Assembly: GCF_006874465.1 (NCBI RefSeq)
Contig: NZ_VIRL01000026.1
Coordinates: 1 to 64,000, forward strand
Source: Microbispora bryophytorum
Lineage (GTDB): Bacteria; Actinomycetota; Actinomycetes; Streptosporangiales; Streptosporangiaceae
Reading direction: 5' to 3'
Length of the DNA: 64,000 nt
Positions 1 through 7,931 of the stretch are shown here, in pieces (position 1 is the first letter of the stretch; each line of letters starts with the position of its first letter). The notes beneath the pieces are model-generated. The model made no database searches. It was not told the DNA's origin and saw only the letters and a program-made list of their open reading frames with translations. The translations under genes were made by a program, and so were the position numbers.

Positions 1-123
1 GCCACGTCCGGTGAGTGCACACGAGCATCTCCCGGCCAAGGCCGACACATCCCGTTGAAGACCCGAAGTCAGTCAGAGTTTGAGTCAGACCCTGCCGGGA
101 GGTGCTCACCTACATCATCTCTG

Positions 124-1131
124 TCAGAGTTCGAGGACGAGGCGGGGCGAGCGGGCCCGCGACACGCAGATGAACATGACGTCCCCGGCCTCGCGCTCCT
201 CCTCCGTGAGCAGGTCGTCGCGGTGGTCGGGGACGCCCCCGAGCACCGCCGTCTCGCAGGTGCCGCAGGTGCCCTCGCGGCAGGACGACAGCACCGCGAC
301 CCCCGCCTCCTCGACCACCTCCAGGATCGAGCGGCCCTCCGGCACCGTCAGCGTCGTGCCGGTCAGGGCCAGCTCCACCTCGAAGGCGCCCTCCGCCGGA
401 CCGGCCGCCGTGCCCTCCGCCGCGTCTTCTGCCGTACCTTCTGCCGTGCCCGCGCCGCTCCTGGCCGACGGCACGAAGCGTTCGACCCGCAGTGCTCCCT
501 TCGGCCAGGAGGCGCACCGCTCCTGCGCCGCCGCCAGCAGCGGCTCGGGTCCGCAGCAGTAGACGAGGGTGTCCGCACGCGGGACGCCGAGCAGCGCGTC
601 CAGGTCGAGCAGACCCGTCTCGTCCTGCGGGCACAGTTCCACCCGGCCCGGGTGCTGCCGCGCGAGCCGCTCGGCGAACGCCATCGAGGCGCGGGTGCGC
701 CCGCCGTACACCAGCCGCCAGTCGCACCCGCGCCGCGCCGCCTCCTCGATCATCGGCAGGATCGGCGTGACGCCGATGCCGCCGGCGACGAACAGGTAGC
801 GGGGTGACTCGGCGAGGCCGAAGCGGTTGCGGGGACCGCGCACCCGGATCGTGTCGCCCTCGGCGAGCCGGTCGTGCACGTACGCCGAGCCGCCTCGCCC
901 GCCGGGCTCCCGCAGCACCGCCACCTGGAAGACCGAGGGGTCGCCGGGGTCGCCGCACAGCGAGTACTGCCTGACCAGTCCCGGGCCGAGCAGCAGGTCG
1001 ACGTGTGCGCCCGGCGTCCAGACGGGCAGCGGGCCGCCGTCGGGGCGGACGAGACGCAGCAGGACGACGCCCTCGGCGACGGGCGCCTTACCCGCCACCT
1101 TCACGTCGAGCTCCGGTTCCGTGGCGGGCAT
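124..1131 (-). CDS. VanB/PDR-type ferredoxin reductase (flavin + 2Fe-2S)
   Basis: Passes electrons from NAD(P)H through a flavin and a plant-type [2Fe-2S] centre to a Rieske oxygenase, in the cytoplasm. The 335-aa length fits the phthalate dioxygenase reductase/VanB family. Seen: a flavin-binding RQYSLCGDP near residue 55, a nucleotide-binding GGIGVTPILPM near 115, and a C-terminal ferredoxin domain with C-x4-C-x2-C (SSCREGTCGTC) and a later Cys in FICVS. AGAAAGGAAG lies upstream of the ATG. It is the last gene of an operon whose Rieske oxygenase ends about 300 bases upstream, so it is the probable redox partner. A repeat block separates it from the 73-aa gene before it. The substrate of the system is not shown by the sequence. 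Confidence 0.93.
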   Translation of the reverse strand: MPATEPELDVKVAGKAPVAEGVVLLRLVRPDGGPLPVWTPGAHVDLLLGPGLVRQYSLCGDPGDPSVFQVAVLREPGGRGGSAYVHDRLAEGDTIRVRGPRNRFGLAESPRYLFVAGGIGVTPILPMIEEAARRGCDWRLVYGGRTRASMAFAERLARQHPGRVELCPQDETGLLDLDALLGVPRADTLVYCCGPEPLLAAAQERCASWPKGALRVERFVPSARSGAGTAEGTAEDAAEGTAAGPAEGAFEVELALTGTTLTVPEGRSILEVVEEAGVAVLSSCREGTCGTCETAVLGGVPDHRDDLLTEEEREAGDVMFICVSRARSPRLVLEL

Positions 1132-1149
1132 GGTCGCCGAGGCTTCCTT

Positions 1150-1220
1150 TCTGGAGCAGGTCGCGTCAGATCAGGTCGCGTCAGATCAGGTACGTCAGAT
1201 CTGGAGCAGGTCGCGTCAGA
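1150..1220. repeat. short direct repeats between operon genes
   Basis: A 21-bp sequence (TCTGGAGCAGGTCGCGTCAGA) occurs at 1150-1170 and exactly again at 1200-1220. A shorter copy (tcaggtcgcgtcaga) begins at 1171 and a degenerate one follows. The block fills the gap between the 73-aa gene and the reductase, and the second long copy covers the stop codon of the 73-aa gene. It looks like local tandem duplication; no hairpin was seen. Confidence 0.85.
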
Positions 1221-1437
1221 CGAGCGCGGCGGCCGGGGCCGGGGAGTCCTGCGCCGCCGCGGGGCCGGGCAGGTGGCCCTCCGGGTGGCCGAGCAACCAG
1301 TCCCACAGGACCACCGGGTCCTCGAACTCGCGCTCCGCCCCGCAGAAGCAGGAGGCGTGCAGCCGGTCCGTCCCCGGCAGCCAGCGGATGCGGTAAACAG
1401 TGCGGCCGGCCCGCGCGCCGGAGTCCCGCGCGTTCAT
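1216..1437 (-). CDS. 73-aa CxC protein embedded in Rieske oxygenase operon
   Basis: Small protein of unknown function. The ATG overlaps the Rieske oxygenase stop as ATGA (1434-1437), so translation is coupled. Visible features are a basic N-terminus, a C-x-C motif (SCFCGAE, residues 29-35), an acidic-aromatic stretch EDPVVLWDWLL, a His pair in HPEGH, and a Pro/Ala-rich tail. Two Cys plus two His could bind a metal or redox centre, but this is inference. It sits between oxygenase and reductase, which suggests a role with that enzyme (assembly, electron transfer or a small subunit). I do not recognise a named family. Confidence 0.75.
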   Translation of the reverse strand: MNARDSGARAGRTVYRIRWLPGTDRLHASCFCGAEREFEDPVVLWDWLLGHPEGHLPGPAAAQDSPAPAAALV

Positions 1438-2495
1438 CGAACGGCGGTCTGCGCGGGCGCGGAGCCGGCCATCCGGGCGAGGAGGCGGCGAGCGGCCAGC
1501 CCGCCGGTGTCGATGTTCACCGACAGCTCCTGGTATCGGTCCGGCTCCGCGGCGATGACCTGCTCCAGCGTGTTGAGCGCGGTCACGTCCTGCAGGACGA
1601 CGGTGCGGTTGCTGTCCCGCAGGAAGTCGGAGACCTTCTCGTCGTCGAGCGCGAAGTCGCGCGCCACCGCCCAGAAGTCGTAGGTGGAGTTCTCCGTCGA
1701 CGGGGTGATCGCGTACACGACCTCGACGTGGAAGGCGTGCGAGTCCGTGCCGTCGTCGGCGGGCGGGGGCGACCCGACCGGGGCGATGCGGCTGTGCAGC
1801 AGATACAGGCACGGCGGGTGATACTCGATGTCCTGCCAGCGGGTGATCCGGCCCTTGATGCCGGTCGACTCGGCGTAGAACGGCGGGCAGGCCGCGTCGT
1901 CCATGTGGCGGCTGACGTAGACGACGCCCGCGTCCTCGTCGACCTCCGTCGTGATCGGGGTCTCGGCCACCTCGGGGGTGCCGATGTACCCGCCGTGCAG
2001 GTACGTCTCGTGGGAAAGGTCGAGGAGGTTGTCCACGAGCAGGCCGTACCGCGCGTTCAGCGGCTCCATCCCGCACACCGTGGCGTAGTCGGGCGAGACC
2101 AGCCAGGGAGCGCGCGGCGGCAGCACGTCGCCCGGCTCGCGGTCGCCGATCCACACCCAGACGAACGAGTCCTGCTCCACCACGGGGAAGGTGCGTAGCC
2201 GCGCGGTGCGCGGGATGCGCTGCTGGGCGGGCACGGCGACGCAGACGCCGTCCGGGCCGTAGGTGAAGCCGTGGTATCCGCAGACCACACGGTCGCCGAC
2301 CAGGTGACTGGGCGACTCCGACAGGGGGAACCGGCGGTGCACGCAGCGGTCGGCCATCGCCACCGCCCGCCCGTCCTCGGTGCGGTAGAGCAGGATCGGC
2401 TCGTTCAGGATGGTGCGGCCGAGCTGACGCCGGCCCACCTCGTGGCCGTATGCGGCCACGTACCACTGGTTGCGCGCGAATTCGGTGACGATCAC
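1434..2495 (-). CDS. Rieske [2Fe-2S] aromatic oxygenase, VanA-like
   Basis: Terminal oxygenase of a two-component system, of the type that O-demethylates or hydroxylates aromatic acids. The 353-aa length matches vanillate demethylase oxygenase relatives. Seen: Rieske ligands C-x-H (CVHRR, near residue 47) and C-x2-H (CGYH, near 67), then the mononuclear iron motif NLLDLSHETYLH near 130. The start is GTG at 2495 with GAGGAG seven bases upstream. It overlaps the CoA-ligase stop as GTGA and the next 73-aa gene as ATGA, so the four genes are tightly coupled. Whether the substrate is a methoxylated aromatic or another acid cannot be read from the sequence. Confidence 0.93.
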   Translation of the reverse strand: MIVTEFARNQWYVAAYGHEVGRRQLGRTILNEPILLYRTEDGRAVAMADRCVHRRFPLSESPSHLVGDRVVCGYHGFTYGPDGVCVAVPAQQRIPRTARLRTFPVVEQDSFVWVWIGDREPGDVLPPRAPWLVSPDYATVCGMEPLNARYGLLVDNLLDLSHETYLHGGYIGTPEVAETPITTEVDEDAGVVYVSRHMDDAACPPFYAESTGIKGRITRWQDIEYHPPCLYLLHSRIAPVGSPPPADDGTDSHAFHVEVVYAITPSTENSTYDFWAVARDFALDDEKVSDFLRDSNRTVVLQDVTALNTLEQVIAAEPDRYQELSVNIDTGGLAARRLLARMAGSAPAQTAVR

Positions 2496-4045
2496 GGGTC
2501 ACTCCTCGGGGCCGGCGGTAGGGGCCGCCTGCGCAGGTCGGGTTTGTGGATCTTACCGGAACCGGTCTTCGGCAGCGCGTCGACGACGTCGACGTAGGCC
2601 GGGATCTTGTACTTCGCGAGCCGGGGACGGAGGAAGTCGCGCAGCGCGCCGGGGGTGACGTCCGCACCGTCGCGCGGCACGACGAAGGCGCGGCCGACCT
2701 CACCCCACGTGTCGTCGGGCACCCCGACCACGGCGGCCTCCGCCACGGCCGGGTGCTCGAAGAGCACGCCCTCGACCTCCGCCGGGTAGACGTTCTCCCC
2801 GCCGGAGATGTACATGTCCTTCACCCGGTCGACGATGTGGAGGTGGCCCTCGTCGTCCAGGGTGGCGAGGTCGCCCGAGTGGAACCAGCCGCCCTCGGCC
2901 AGCGCGGCGGCGGTCGCCTCCGGGTCGCGCCAGTAGCCGGGGGTGACGTTGGGCCCCTGCACGAGCACCTCGCCCGGCTCGCCGGGCGCCACGGGGGTGA
3001 GGTCGGGCCGGACGACGCGCACGTTGGCGAAGAAGACCGGCACCCCGGCGGAGCCGACCTTGCGCACGCTCTCGCCCGCCTCCAGGAAGGTCGCGCCCGG
3101 CGAGGTCTCGGTCATCCCGTAGCCCTGGCAGAAGACCAGGCCCCGTTCCTGGTAGGCGCGGATCAACGCGACCGGGATGGCCGCTCCCCCGGACATGAGG
3201 GTGCGCAGCGAGGACAGGTCGGCGTCCGCCCACCGGGGCGAGCGCGCGAACGCGGCGAACATCGCGGTGACCCCGAACATCCAGGTGACCCGGTGCCTCT
3301 CGATGAGGTCGTAACACCGGTCGACGTCCCATGAGGGCATGATGACCGAGGTGCCGCCTTTGAGGAAGGTCGGCAGCAGGGTCTGGTTCAGCGCCGCGAC
3401 GTGGAACAGCGGCGCGCTGATCAGCGTGACCTCGGTGCTCGTCACGTCCACACCGATCATGATGTGGAAGCAGTTCCACGTGAGGTTGGCGTGGCTGAGC
3501 ATGGCGCCCTTGGGCCGTCCGGTGGTGCCGGAGGTGTAGAGGATGAGGGCGACGTCGTCGAGCGCGACCGGGGTGTCGATCGGCGTGGGATCGCCCTCCG
3601 CGAGCCAGGTCTCGTAGTGCCGCTCCCCCTCAGCCGGGGACTCCAGCGCCACCACCGTGCGCGGCCCCGACCGGTGCGGCCGGTCGCGCACCGCCGCCGC
3701 GCACTGCGCCGCGCATTCCGGGGCGTAGACGAGGACCGACGCGCCCGAGTGCTCAAGCATGTACGCGATCTCGGGCGCGGCCAGCCGGAAGTTCAGCGGG
3801 ACGAAGATCCCGCCGAGGACGTGGGTGGCGAACATCGTCTCGGCGAAGGCGACGTGGTTGGGGCCGAGGTAGACCACCCGGTCCCCCGGCCGCACTCCCG
3901 CCTCACGCAGCCGCGACGCGAGCCTCGTCGTCCGCTCGTGGACCTCCGCGTAGCTGAGCGGCCGCTCCCCGTGGACGAACGCGGTGCGGTCCGGGCTCAT
4001 CTGCGCCCGGCGCGCCGGCCAGCCTCCCAGTCCTGCGTTGCGCAT
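2492..4045 (-). CDS. acyl-/aryl-CoA ligase (ANL superfamily)
   Basis: Activates a carboxylic acid to its CoA thioester by way of an adenylate. The 517-aa protein shows the P-loop YTSGTTGRPKG (about residue 170), the adenylate motif GYGMTETS (about 310), the hinge region GWFHSGDLA (about 395) and the C-terminal catalytic lysine in KTGSGKI. The gene lies 15 bases after the importer and overlaps the Rieske oxygenase by GTGA. In this setting it probably activates an imported aromatic or arylalkanoic acid before or after the oxygenase step. No strong ribosome site precedes the chosen ATG; an internal Met at residue 16 is another possible start. Confidence 0.92.
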   Translation of the reverse strand: MRNAGLGGWPARRAQMSPDRTAFVHGERPLSYAEVHERTTRLASRLREAGVRPGDRVVYLGPNHVAFAETMFATHVLGGIFVPLNFRLAAPEIAYMLEHSGASVLVYAPECAAQCAAAVRDRPHRSGPRTVVALESPAEGERHYETWLAEGDPTPIDTPVALDDVALILYTSGTTGRPKGAMLSHANLTWNCFHIMIGVDVTSTEVTLISAPLFHVAALNQTLLPTFLKGGTSVIMPSWDVDRCYDLIERHRVTWMFGVTAMFAAFARSPRWADADLSSLRTLMSGGAAIPVALIRAYQERGLVFCQGYGMTETSPGATFLEAGESVRKVGSAGVPVFFANVRVVRPDLTPVAPGEPGEVLVQGPNVTPGYWRDPEATAAALAEGGWFHSGDLATLDDEGHLHIVDRVKDMYISGGENVYPAEVEGVLFEHPAVAEAAVVGVPDDTWGEVGRAFVVPRDGADVTPGALRDFLRPRLAKYKIPAYVDVVDALPKTGSGKIHKPDLRRRPLPPAPRSDP

Positions 4046-4060
4046 CCGTGAGAACCCCCG

Positions 4061-5419
4061 TCAAGTGGTGGACGGTTTCGCCGTGCCGGCCGCACCCGTC
4101 TGGGGCGTCACCGCCGAGGCGACCGAGGTCAGGTCGTGCCGGCTGGTCTCCCGCAGAGCCAGCACGCAGACCACGGTCAGCAGGCAGGCGGCCGCGATGA
4201 TCACTGAGATCGTCGTGGTCGCGCCGCCGCCCGACGACGCGTCGACCTGGGCGAACAGCAGCGGAGCCAGCCCGGCGCCGAGCCCGGCGATCTGGTAGCC
4301 GAGCGAGGCTCCCGTGTAGCGGCTCCGGGTGGTGAACAGCTCGGTGTACAACGCCGCGAGCGGGCCGTACATCAAGGGGTGGAGGACCGACTGTCCGAGC
4401 ACGAGCGCAATGGTGAGCACAGCCGTGCTGCCGGAGTCAACCATCGGGAAGAGCACGAAGCCGAACACCGCCATGAGCACCGCGCCGGTCAGCACGACCG
4501 GGCGGCGTCCGACGCGGTCCGACAACGCCGACCATCCGACGATGCTCAGGACGGCCAGCGCGGACGACAGGGTGAGGCCGTTCAGCACGTCCTGCCGGGG
4601 GAAGCCGGCGCGCACGCCGTACGCGATGAGGTAGGTGGTGAGCGTGCCCTGGGCCACGAAGGCCGACAACCCGACGCCCACTCCGAGCAGGAGCGTCTTC
4701 GGGTGGTTGTGGAGCACGTCGAGCAGCGGCGCCTTCTGGCGGGAGGCCTCGGTCCTGGCGGCCTCGAACACCGGGGTCTCCTCGACCCGCAGCCGGACGA
4801 ACAGGCCGACCACCAGCAGGACGATGCTGAGCAGGAACGGCACGCGCCAGCCCCAGCTCAGGAACGCCTCCTCCCCGAGGAGCGCCCCGGTGCCGGTCAG
4901 CGCCGCCGTGGACAGCACCATGCCGAAGGGCGCCCCGGCGTTGGTGAAGCTCGCCCACAGTCCCCGGCGGCTGGTCGCGTGCTCGGCCGACATCAGCACC
5001 GCGCCGCCCCACTCGCCGCCCACGGCGAGGCCCTGCAGGACCCGGAGCACGATGAGCGCGATGGGCGCGAGGCTGCCGATCTGCGCGTAGGTGGGGAGCA
5101 GGCCGATGAGGAAACTGGCGACGCCCATCAGGGTCATGGTCAGCACGAGCATGCGCTTGCGCCCAAGCCTGTCGCCGAAGTGGCCGAAGATCACCCCGCC
5201 GAGCGGCCTGGCCAGGTAGCCGGTGGCGAACGTGCCGAAGCTCGCGACCGTCGCCGTGAGCGGGTCGAGGGAGGAGAAGAAGACCTTGCTGAAGATCACG
5301 GCCGAGGCGGTCGCGTACAGCAGGAAGTCGTAGTACTCGATGACGCTGCCCACGAAGCTGGAGGTCACCGCGCGGCGGAGCTGAATCCGGTGGGGGGGTG
5401 CGACTGACAGGTTCGGCAT
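4061..5419 (-). CDS. MHS-family (metabolite:H+ symporter) MFS transporter
   Basis: Inner-membrane importer with about 12 hydrophobic segments in 452 aa. The MHS signature is clear: SVIEYYDFLLYATAS in helix 1, the loop GDRLGRKRML between helices 2 and 3, and LQGLAVGGEWGGAVLM in helix 4. Known members carry shikimate, citrate, proline-betaine or aromatic acids. GAGGAGC precedes the ATG. It is the first gene of the minus-strand operon with CoA ligase, Rieske oxygenase and reductase, so it most likely imports their substrate. The 176 bases upstream should hold the operon promoter, but I could not assign one with confidence. Confidence 0.92.
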   Translation of the reverse strand: MPNLSVAPPHRIQLRRAVTSSFVGSVIEYYDFLLYATASAVIFSKVFFSSLDPLTATVASFGTFATGYLARPLGGVIFGHFGDRLGRKRMLVLTMTLMGVASFLIGLLPTYAQIGSLAPIALIVLRVLQGLAVGGEWGGAVLMSAEHATSRRGLWASFTNAGAPFGMVLSTAALTGTGALLGEEAFLSWGWRVPFLLSIVLLVVGLFVRLRVEETPVFEAARTEASRQKAPLLDVLHNHPKTLLLGVGVGLSAFVAQGTLTTYLIAYGVRAGFPRQDVLNGLTLSSALAVLSIVGWSALSDRVGRRPVVLTGAVLMAVFGFVLFPMVDSGSTAVLTIALVLGQSVLHPLMYGPLAALYTELFTTRSRYTGASLGYQIAGLGAGLAPLLFAQVDASSGGGATTTISVIIAAACLLTVVCVLALRETSRHDLTSVASAVTPQTGAAGTAKPSTT

Positions 5420-5595
5420 GACCGAGCTCCTCGTCCGGGAGCGAGCTTAGACTCTCGCCTTCTCGTCCGGAGGTTAGGCAGATCCATAACGGAGGTCAAT
5501 ACTCTGCCCAAGATGGGTGCGGCAGGGCCGGTCCGGGCGCACGGCCGGACCACGACGAGGCCTCCGGACAGGACCAGGCCCGCCGGTGGCCTCGC

Positions 5596-6543
5596 TCACT
5601 TCTCCTCCTTGAGCGCGAGCAGGCCGATCAGGTCGTAGGCCACGTGGGAGGCCGCGATGGAGGTGATCTCGGCGTGGTCGTAGGCGGGCGCGACCTCCAC
5701 GACGTCGGCGCCGACCAGGTCGGCCCCGGCGAGGCCCCGCAGGATCTCCAGCAGCTCCCGGCTGGTTAGTCCACCGGCCTCGGGAGTGCCGGTGCCGGGC
5801 GCGTGCGCCGGGTCGAGCACGTCGATGTCGATGGAGAGGTAGAGCGGGCGGCCTCCGACCCGCTGCCGCAGCGCGTCCGCGACCTCGTCCACACCACGGC
5901 GCAGCACATCGGCGCTGGTCACGATGCCGAACCCCAGCCGGCGGTCGTCACCGAGGTCCTTCTTGCCGTACAGCGGGCCGCGGGTGCCGACGTGGCACAT
6001 CGCCTCGGTGTCGAGGATGCCCTCCTCGACCGCCCGGCGAAACGGCGTGCCGTGCGTGTACTCGGCCCCGAAGTAGGTGTCCCAGGTGTCGAGGTGGGCG
6101 TCGAAGTGCAGCAGCGCGACCGGGCCGTGCCGCCGGGCGGCCGCCCGCAGCAGCGGCAGCGCGATCGTGTGGTCGCCGCCGATCGTGACCAACCGGGTGC
6201 CGCCCTCCATCAGCCCGGAGGCGGCCTCATCGACGGTCTCGACCGCCTCGCGGATGTCGAACGGGTTGCACGCGATGTCGCCCGCGTCCGCCACCTGCAT
6301 CCGCGCGAACGGCGAGACGTCCAGACCCGGGTTGTACGGCCGGAGCAGGCGGCTGGCCTCGCGGACGGCCGAGGGGCCGAACCGGGCGCCGGGGCGGTAG
6401 GAGACCCCACTGTCGAACGGCACGCCCACCACCGCCACATCGGCGTGCCCGACCTCGTCCAGCCGCGGCAGCCGCGCGAAGGTGGCCGGTCCGGCGAATC
6501 GCGGAACCCGTACGGAATCGACGGGCCCCCGGGGCAGGCTCAT
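5596..6543 (-). CDS. agmatinase/arginase-family ureohydrolase
   Basis: Mn-dependent hydrolase that removes urea from a guanidino compound. The metal ligands are present: GGDHT, HFDAHLD and the paired Asp of [10 protein letters not shown]. The start is ATG at 6543 because AGAAAGGA precedes it; an extension to 6615 has no such site. The 315-aa length is normal for agmatinase, guanidinobutyrase, guanidinopropionase or guanidine hydrolase, and the true substrate is not decided by these motifs. It is on the same strand as the aromatic operon but 176 bases upstream of it, so it may be a separate unit. Confidence 0.9.
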   Translation of the reverse strand: MSLPRGPVDSVRVPRFAGPATFARLPRLDEVGHADVAVVGVPFDSGVSYRPGARFGPSAVREASRLLRPYNPGLDVSPFARMQVADAGDIACNPFDIREAVETVDEAASGLMEGGTRLVTIGGDHTIALPLLRAAARRHGPVALLHFDAHLDTWDTYFGAEYTHGTPFRRAVEEGILDTEAMCHVGTRGPLYGKKDLGDDRRLGFGIVTSADVLRRGVDEVADALRQRVGGRPLYLSIDIDVLDPAHAPGTGTPEAGGLTSRELLEILRGLAGADLVGADVVEVAPAYDHAEITSIAASHVAYDLIGLLALKEEK

Positions 6544-6932
6544 ACCTGATCCTTTCTCTCCGCCGCGAAGCCGCGGTTCAGGGACCCATTGATCGACAGT
6601 CTGCACACAACCCAACTAAACCGGCAACGGGTGCAAAAACGAAGAGTCAGCGGCACCGGTCGGTGGATGAGAACAACCGCGGACGACCCGGCGGCCAGTG
6701 CCGCCGGGGCCAGGGCAAGGCGGGCGAGTCCTGCGCGCCGCACGTCTTCGAGCGTGGCCACCGGCGGCCGATCACGACCGGGTGCCGCCCGCACCACCCG
6801 TGCCACCGGGCTTTCCTGAAGGCGCGGTCCGGCATCGCGGATCGTTCGGGGGTGGGATATACACCCTGTACGCCGCACGCATGCTCGCGTTCCGACATGC
6901 CTTGCCGCGCTCGTCAGTAGAAGGAGAAAGGC
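6544..6932. other. intergenic region, no gene seen
   Basis: This 389-base stretch lies between the divergent ureohydrolase and the small ORF before paaX. Open frames here lack codon bias, ribosome sites and recognisable motifs. It should contain the promoters of both directions; I could not pick convincing -35/-10 pairs. Confidence 0.5.
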
Positions 6933-7040
6933 ATGAGCGCTTCACGCTCCGAGTTGTCCCGGCTTCGCCGGGCCGCCCCTTGCGAGGTACGGGTTCCTCC
7001 CGTCCCCGGCGAGCCGGCCTTCCTCTGGAGGATTCGGTGA
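6933..7040 (+). CDS. 35-codon small ORF translationally coupled to paaX-like gene
   Basis: The ATG at 6933 has a near-ideal ribosome site (AAGGAGAAAGGC), and the frame ends with TGA at 7038-7040, overlapping the GTG of the PaaX-like gene as GTGA. The peptide (MSASRSELSRLRRAAPCEV...) is Arg/Pro-rich, with no membrane segment or known domain. It could be a real small protein, a leader peptide controlling the regulator, or the remnant of a longer N-terminus. The strong site plus exact overlap argue that it is translated; function is unknown. Confidence 0.55.
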   Translation: MSASRSELSRLRRAAPCEVRVPPVPGEPAFLWRIR

Positions 7041-7870
7041 CCCTCGGCGGCGAAGACGACCAGACGGCGCCGTCACTGCGCCCACAGTCCCTGATGTTCA
7101 GCTTCCTCGGCATCTACGTGCTGCATCGCGACATCGCCGTCTACTCCGGGAGCGTCATCGACGTCTTCGCCCGCCTCGGCGTCTCCGAGGAGGCCGTACG
7201 GTCGACGCTCGCGCGGATGGTGAAGCGGAACCTGCTGGCACGGCATCGGCAGGGCCGGAAGGTGTATTTCGGGCTCACCTCGCATGCCGTGGAGGTGCTG
7301 GAGGACGGGCGCAAGCGGGTGTGGGAGACCGGCGCGGTGAATCGCGACTGGGACGGCACCTGGACGCTCGTCGGCTTCTCCATTCCGGACAGCCGCCGCA
7401 GCACCCGGCACGACCTGCGGTCGCGGCTCATCTGGAACGGCTTCGGCCTGCTGCAGAGCGGTCTGTGGATCGCGCCGGGCGTCAGGGATGTCACCGACGT
7501 CCTCGCCTCCCTCGATCTGGGCGACCACGTGACCGTGCTGACCGCCAGGGCGTTCACGCCGACCGAGGCGGCCGACCTCGTCGGGAAGGCGTTCGACATC
7601 GAGCAGATCGCCGCGCGCCACCGGGCGTTCCTCGCCCAGTGGGACGTCGCGCGGCCGCTCCCCGGCGCACCCGACGACCTCGCGCGGCAGCTGCTGCTGC
7701 ACACCGACTGGCTACAGCTCGTCCGCCAGGATCCGCACCTGCCCGCCGAGCACCTGCCCCGGGACTGGCCGGCGATCCAGGCCGAGCAGACCTTCCAGAC
7801 CCTCGCCCAGCGGTACGAGCAGCCCGCCGCCGAGCTGGCCGCCGCGGTCCTGGACACGCTGGCCGTCTGA
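7037..7870 (+). CDS. PaaX-family transcriptional regulator
   Basis: Predicted DNA-binding repressor of 277 aa. PaaX proteins classically respond to aryl-CoA thioesters such as phenylacetyl-CoA. The N-terminal winged helix is visible (FLGIYVLHRDIAVYSGSVID... then LGVSEEAVRSTLARMVKR), followed by the PaaX central part with WDGTWTLVGFSIPD and a C-terminal effector region. Start GTG at 7037 has TGGAGGA five bases upstream. A CoA ligase and Rieske oxygenase lie 3-5 kb away, so an aryl-CoA effector made by that operon is plausible, but no paa genes are present here. Confidence 0.87.
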   Translation: MTLGGEDDQTAPSLRPQSLMFSFLGIYVLHRDIAVYSGSVIDVFARLGVSEEAVRSTLARMVKRNLLARHRQGRKVYFGLTSHAVEVLEDGRKRVWETGAVNRDWDGTWTLVGFSIPDSRRSTRHDLRSRLIWNGFGLLQSGLWIAPGVRDVTDVLASLDLGDHVTVLTARAFTPTEAADLVGKAFDIEQIAARHRAFLAQWDVARPLPGAPDDLARQLLLHTDWLQLVRQDPHLPAEHLPRDWPAIQAEQTFQTLAQRYEQPAAELAAAVLDTLAV

Positions 7871-7918
7871 CGCCCGGCCGCGCCGCCCCCCGATGGATCG
7901 AAGCGGCGCGGCCGGGCG
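7871..7918. terminator. bidirectional hairpin terminator between paaX-like and esterase genes
   Basis: Perfect 16-bp inverted repeat: 7871-7886 pairs with 7903-7918 around a 16-base loop. It lies between two convergent stop codons (7870 and 7932). No U-tract is obvious, as is common for actinomycete terminators. Confidence 0.8.
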
Positions 7919-7931
7919 CGGCCGGAGCCGG

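Noticed and set aside
110-958. Long open frames opposite or alongside the reductase gene
   Set aside because: They are Arg/Ala/Gly/Pro-rich products of GC-rich third positions, with no motifs, and the reductase frame explains the DNA.
5420-5595. Candidate promoter elements before the MHS transporter
   Set aside because: Several weak -10-like boxes but no consistent -35/-10 pair; not listed as a feature.
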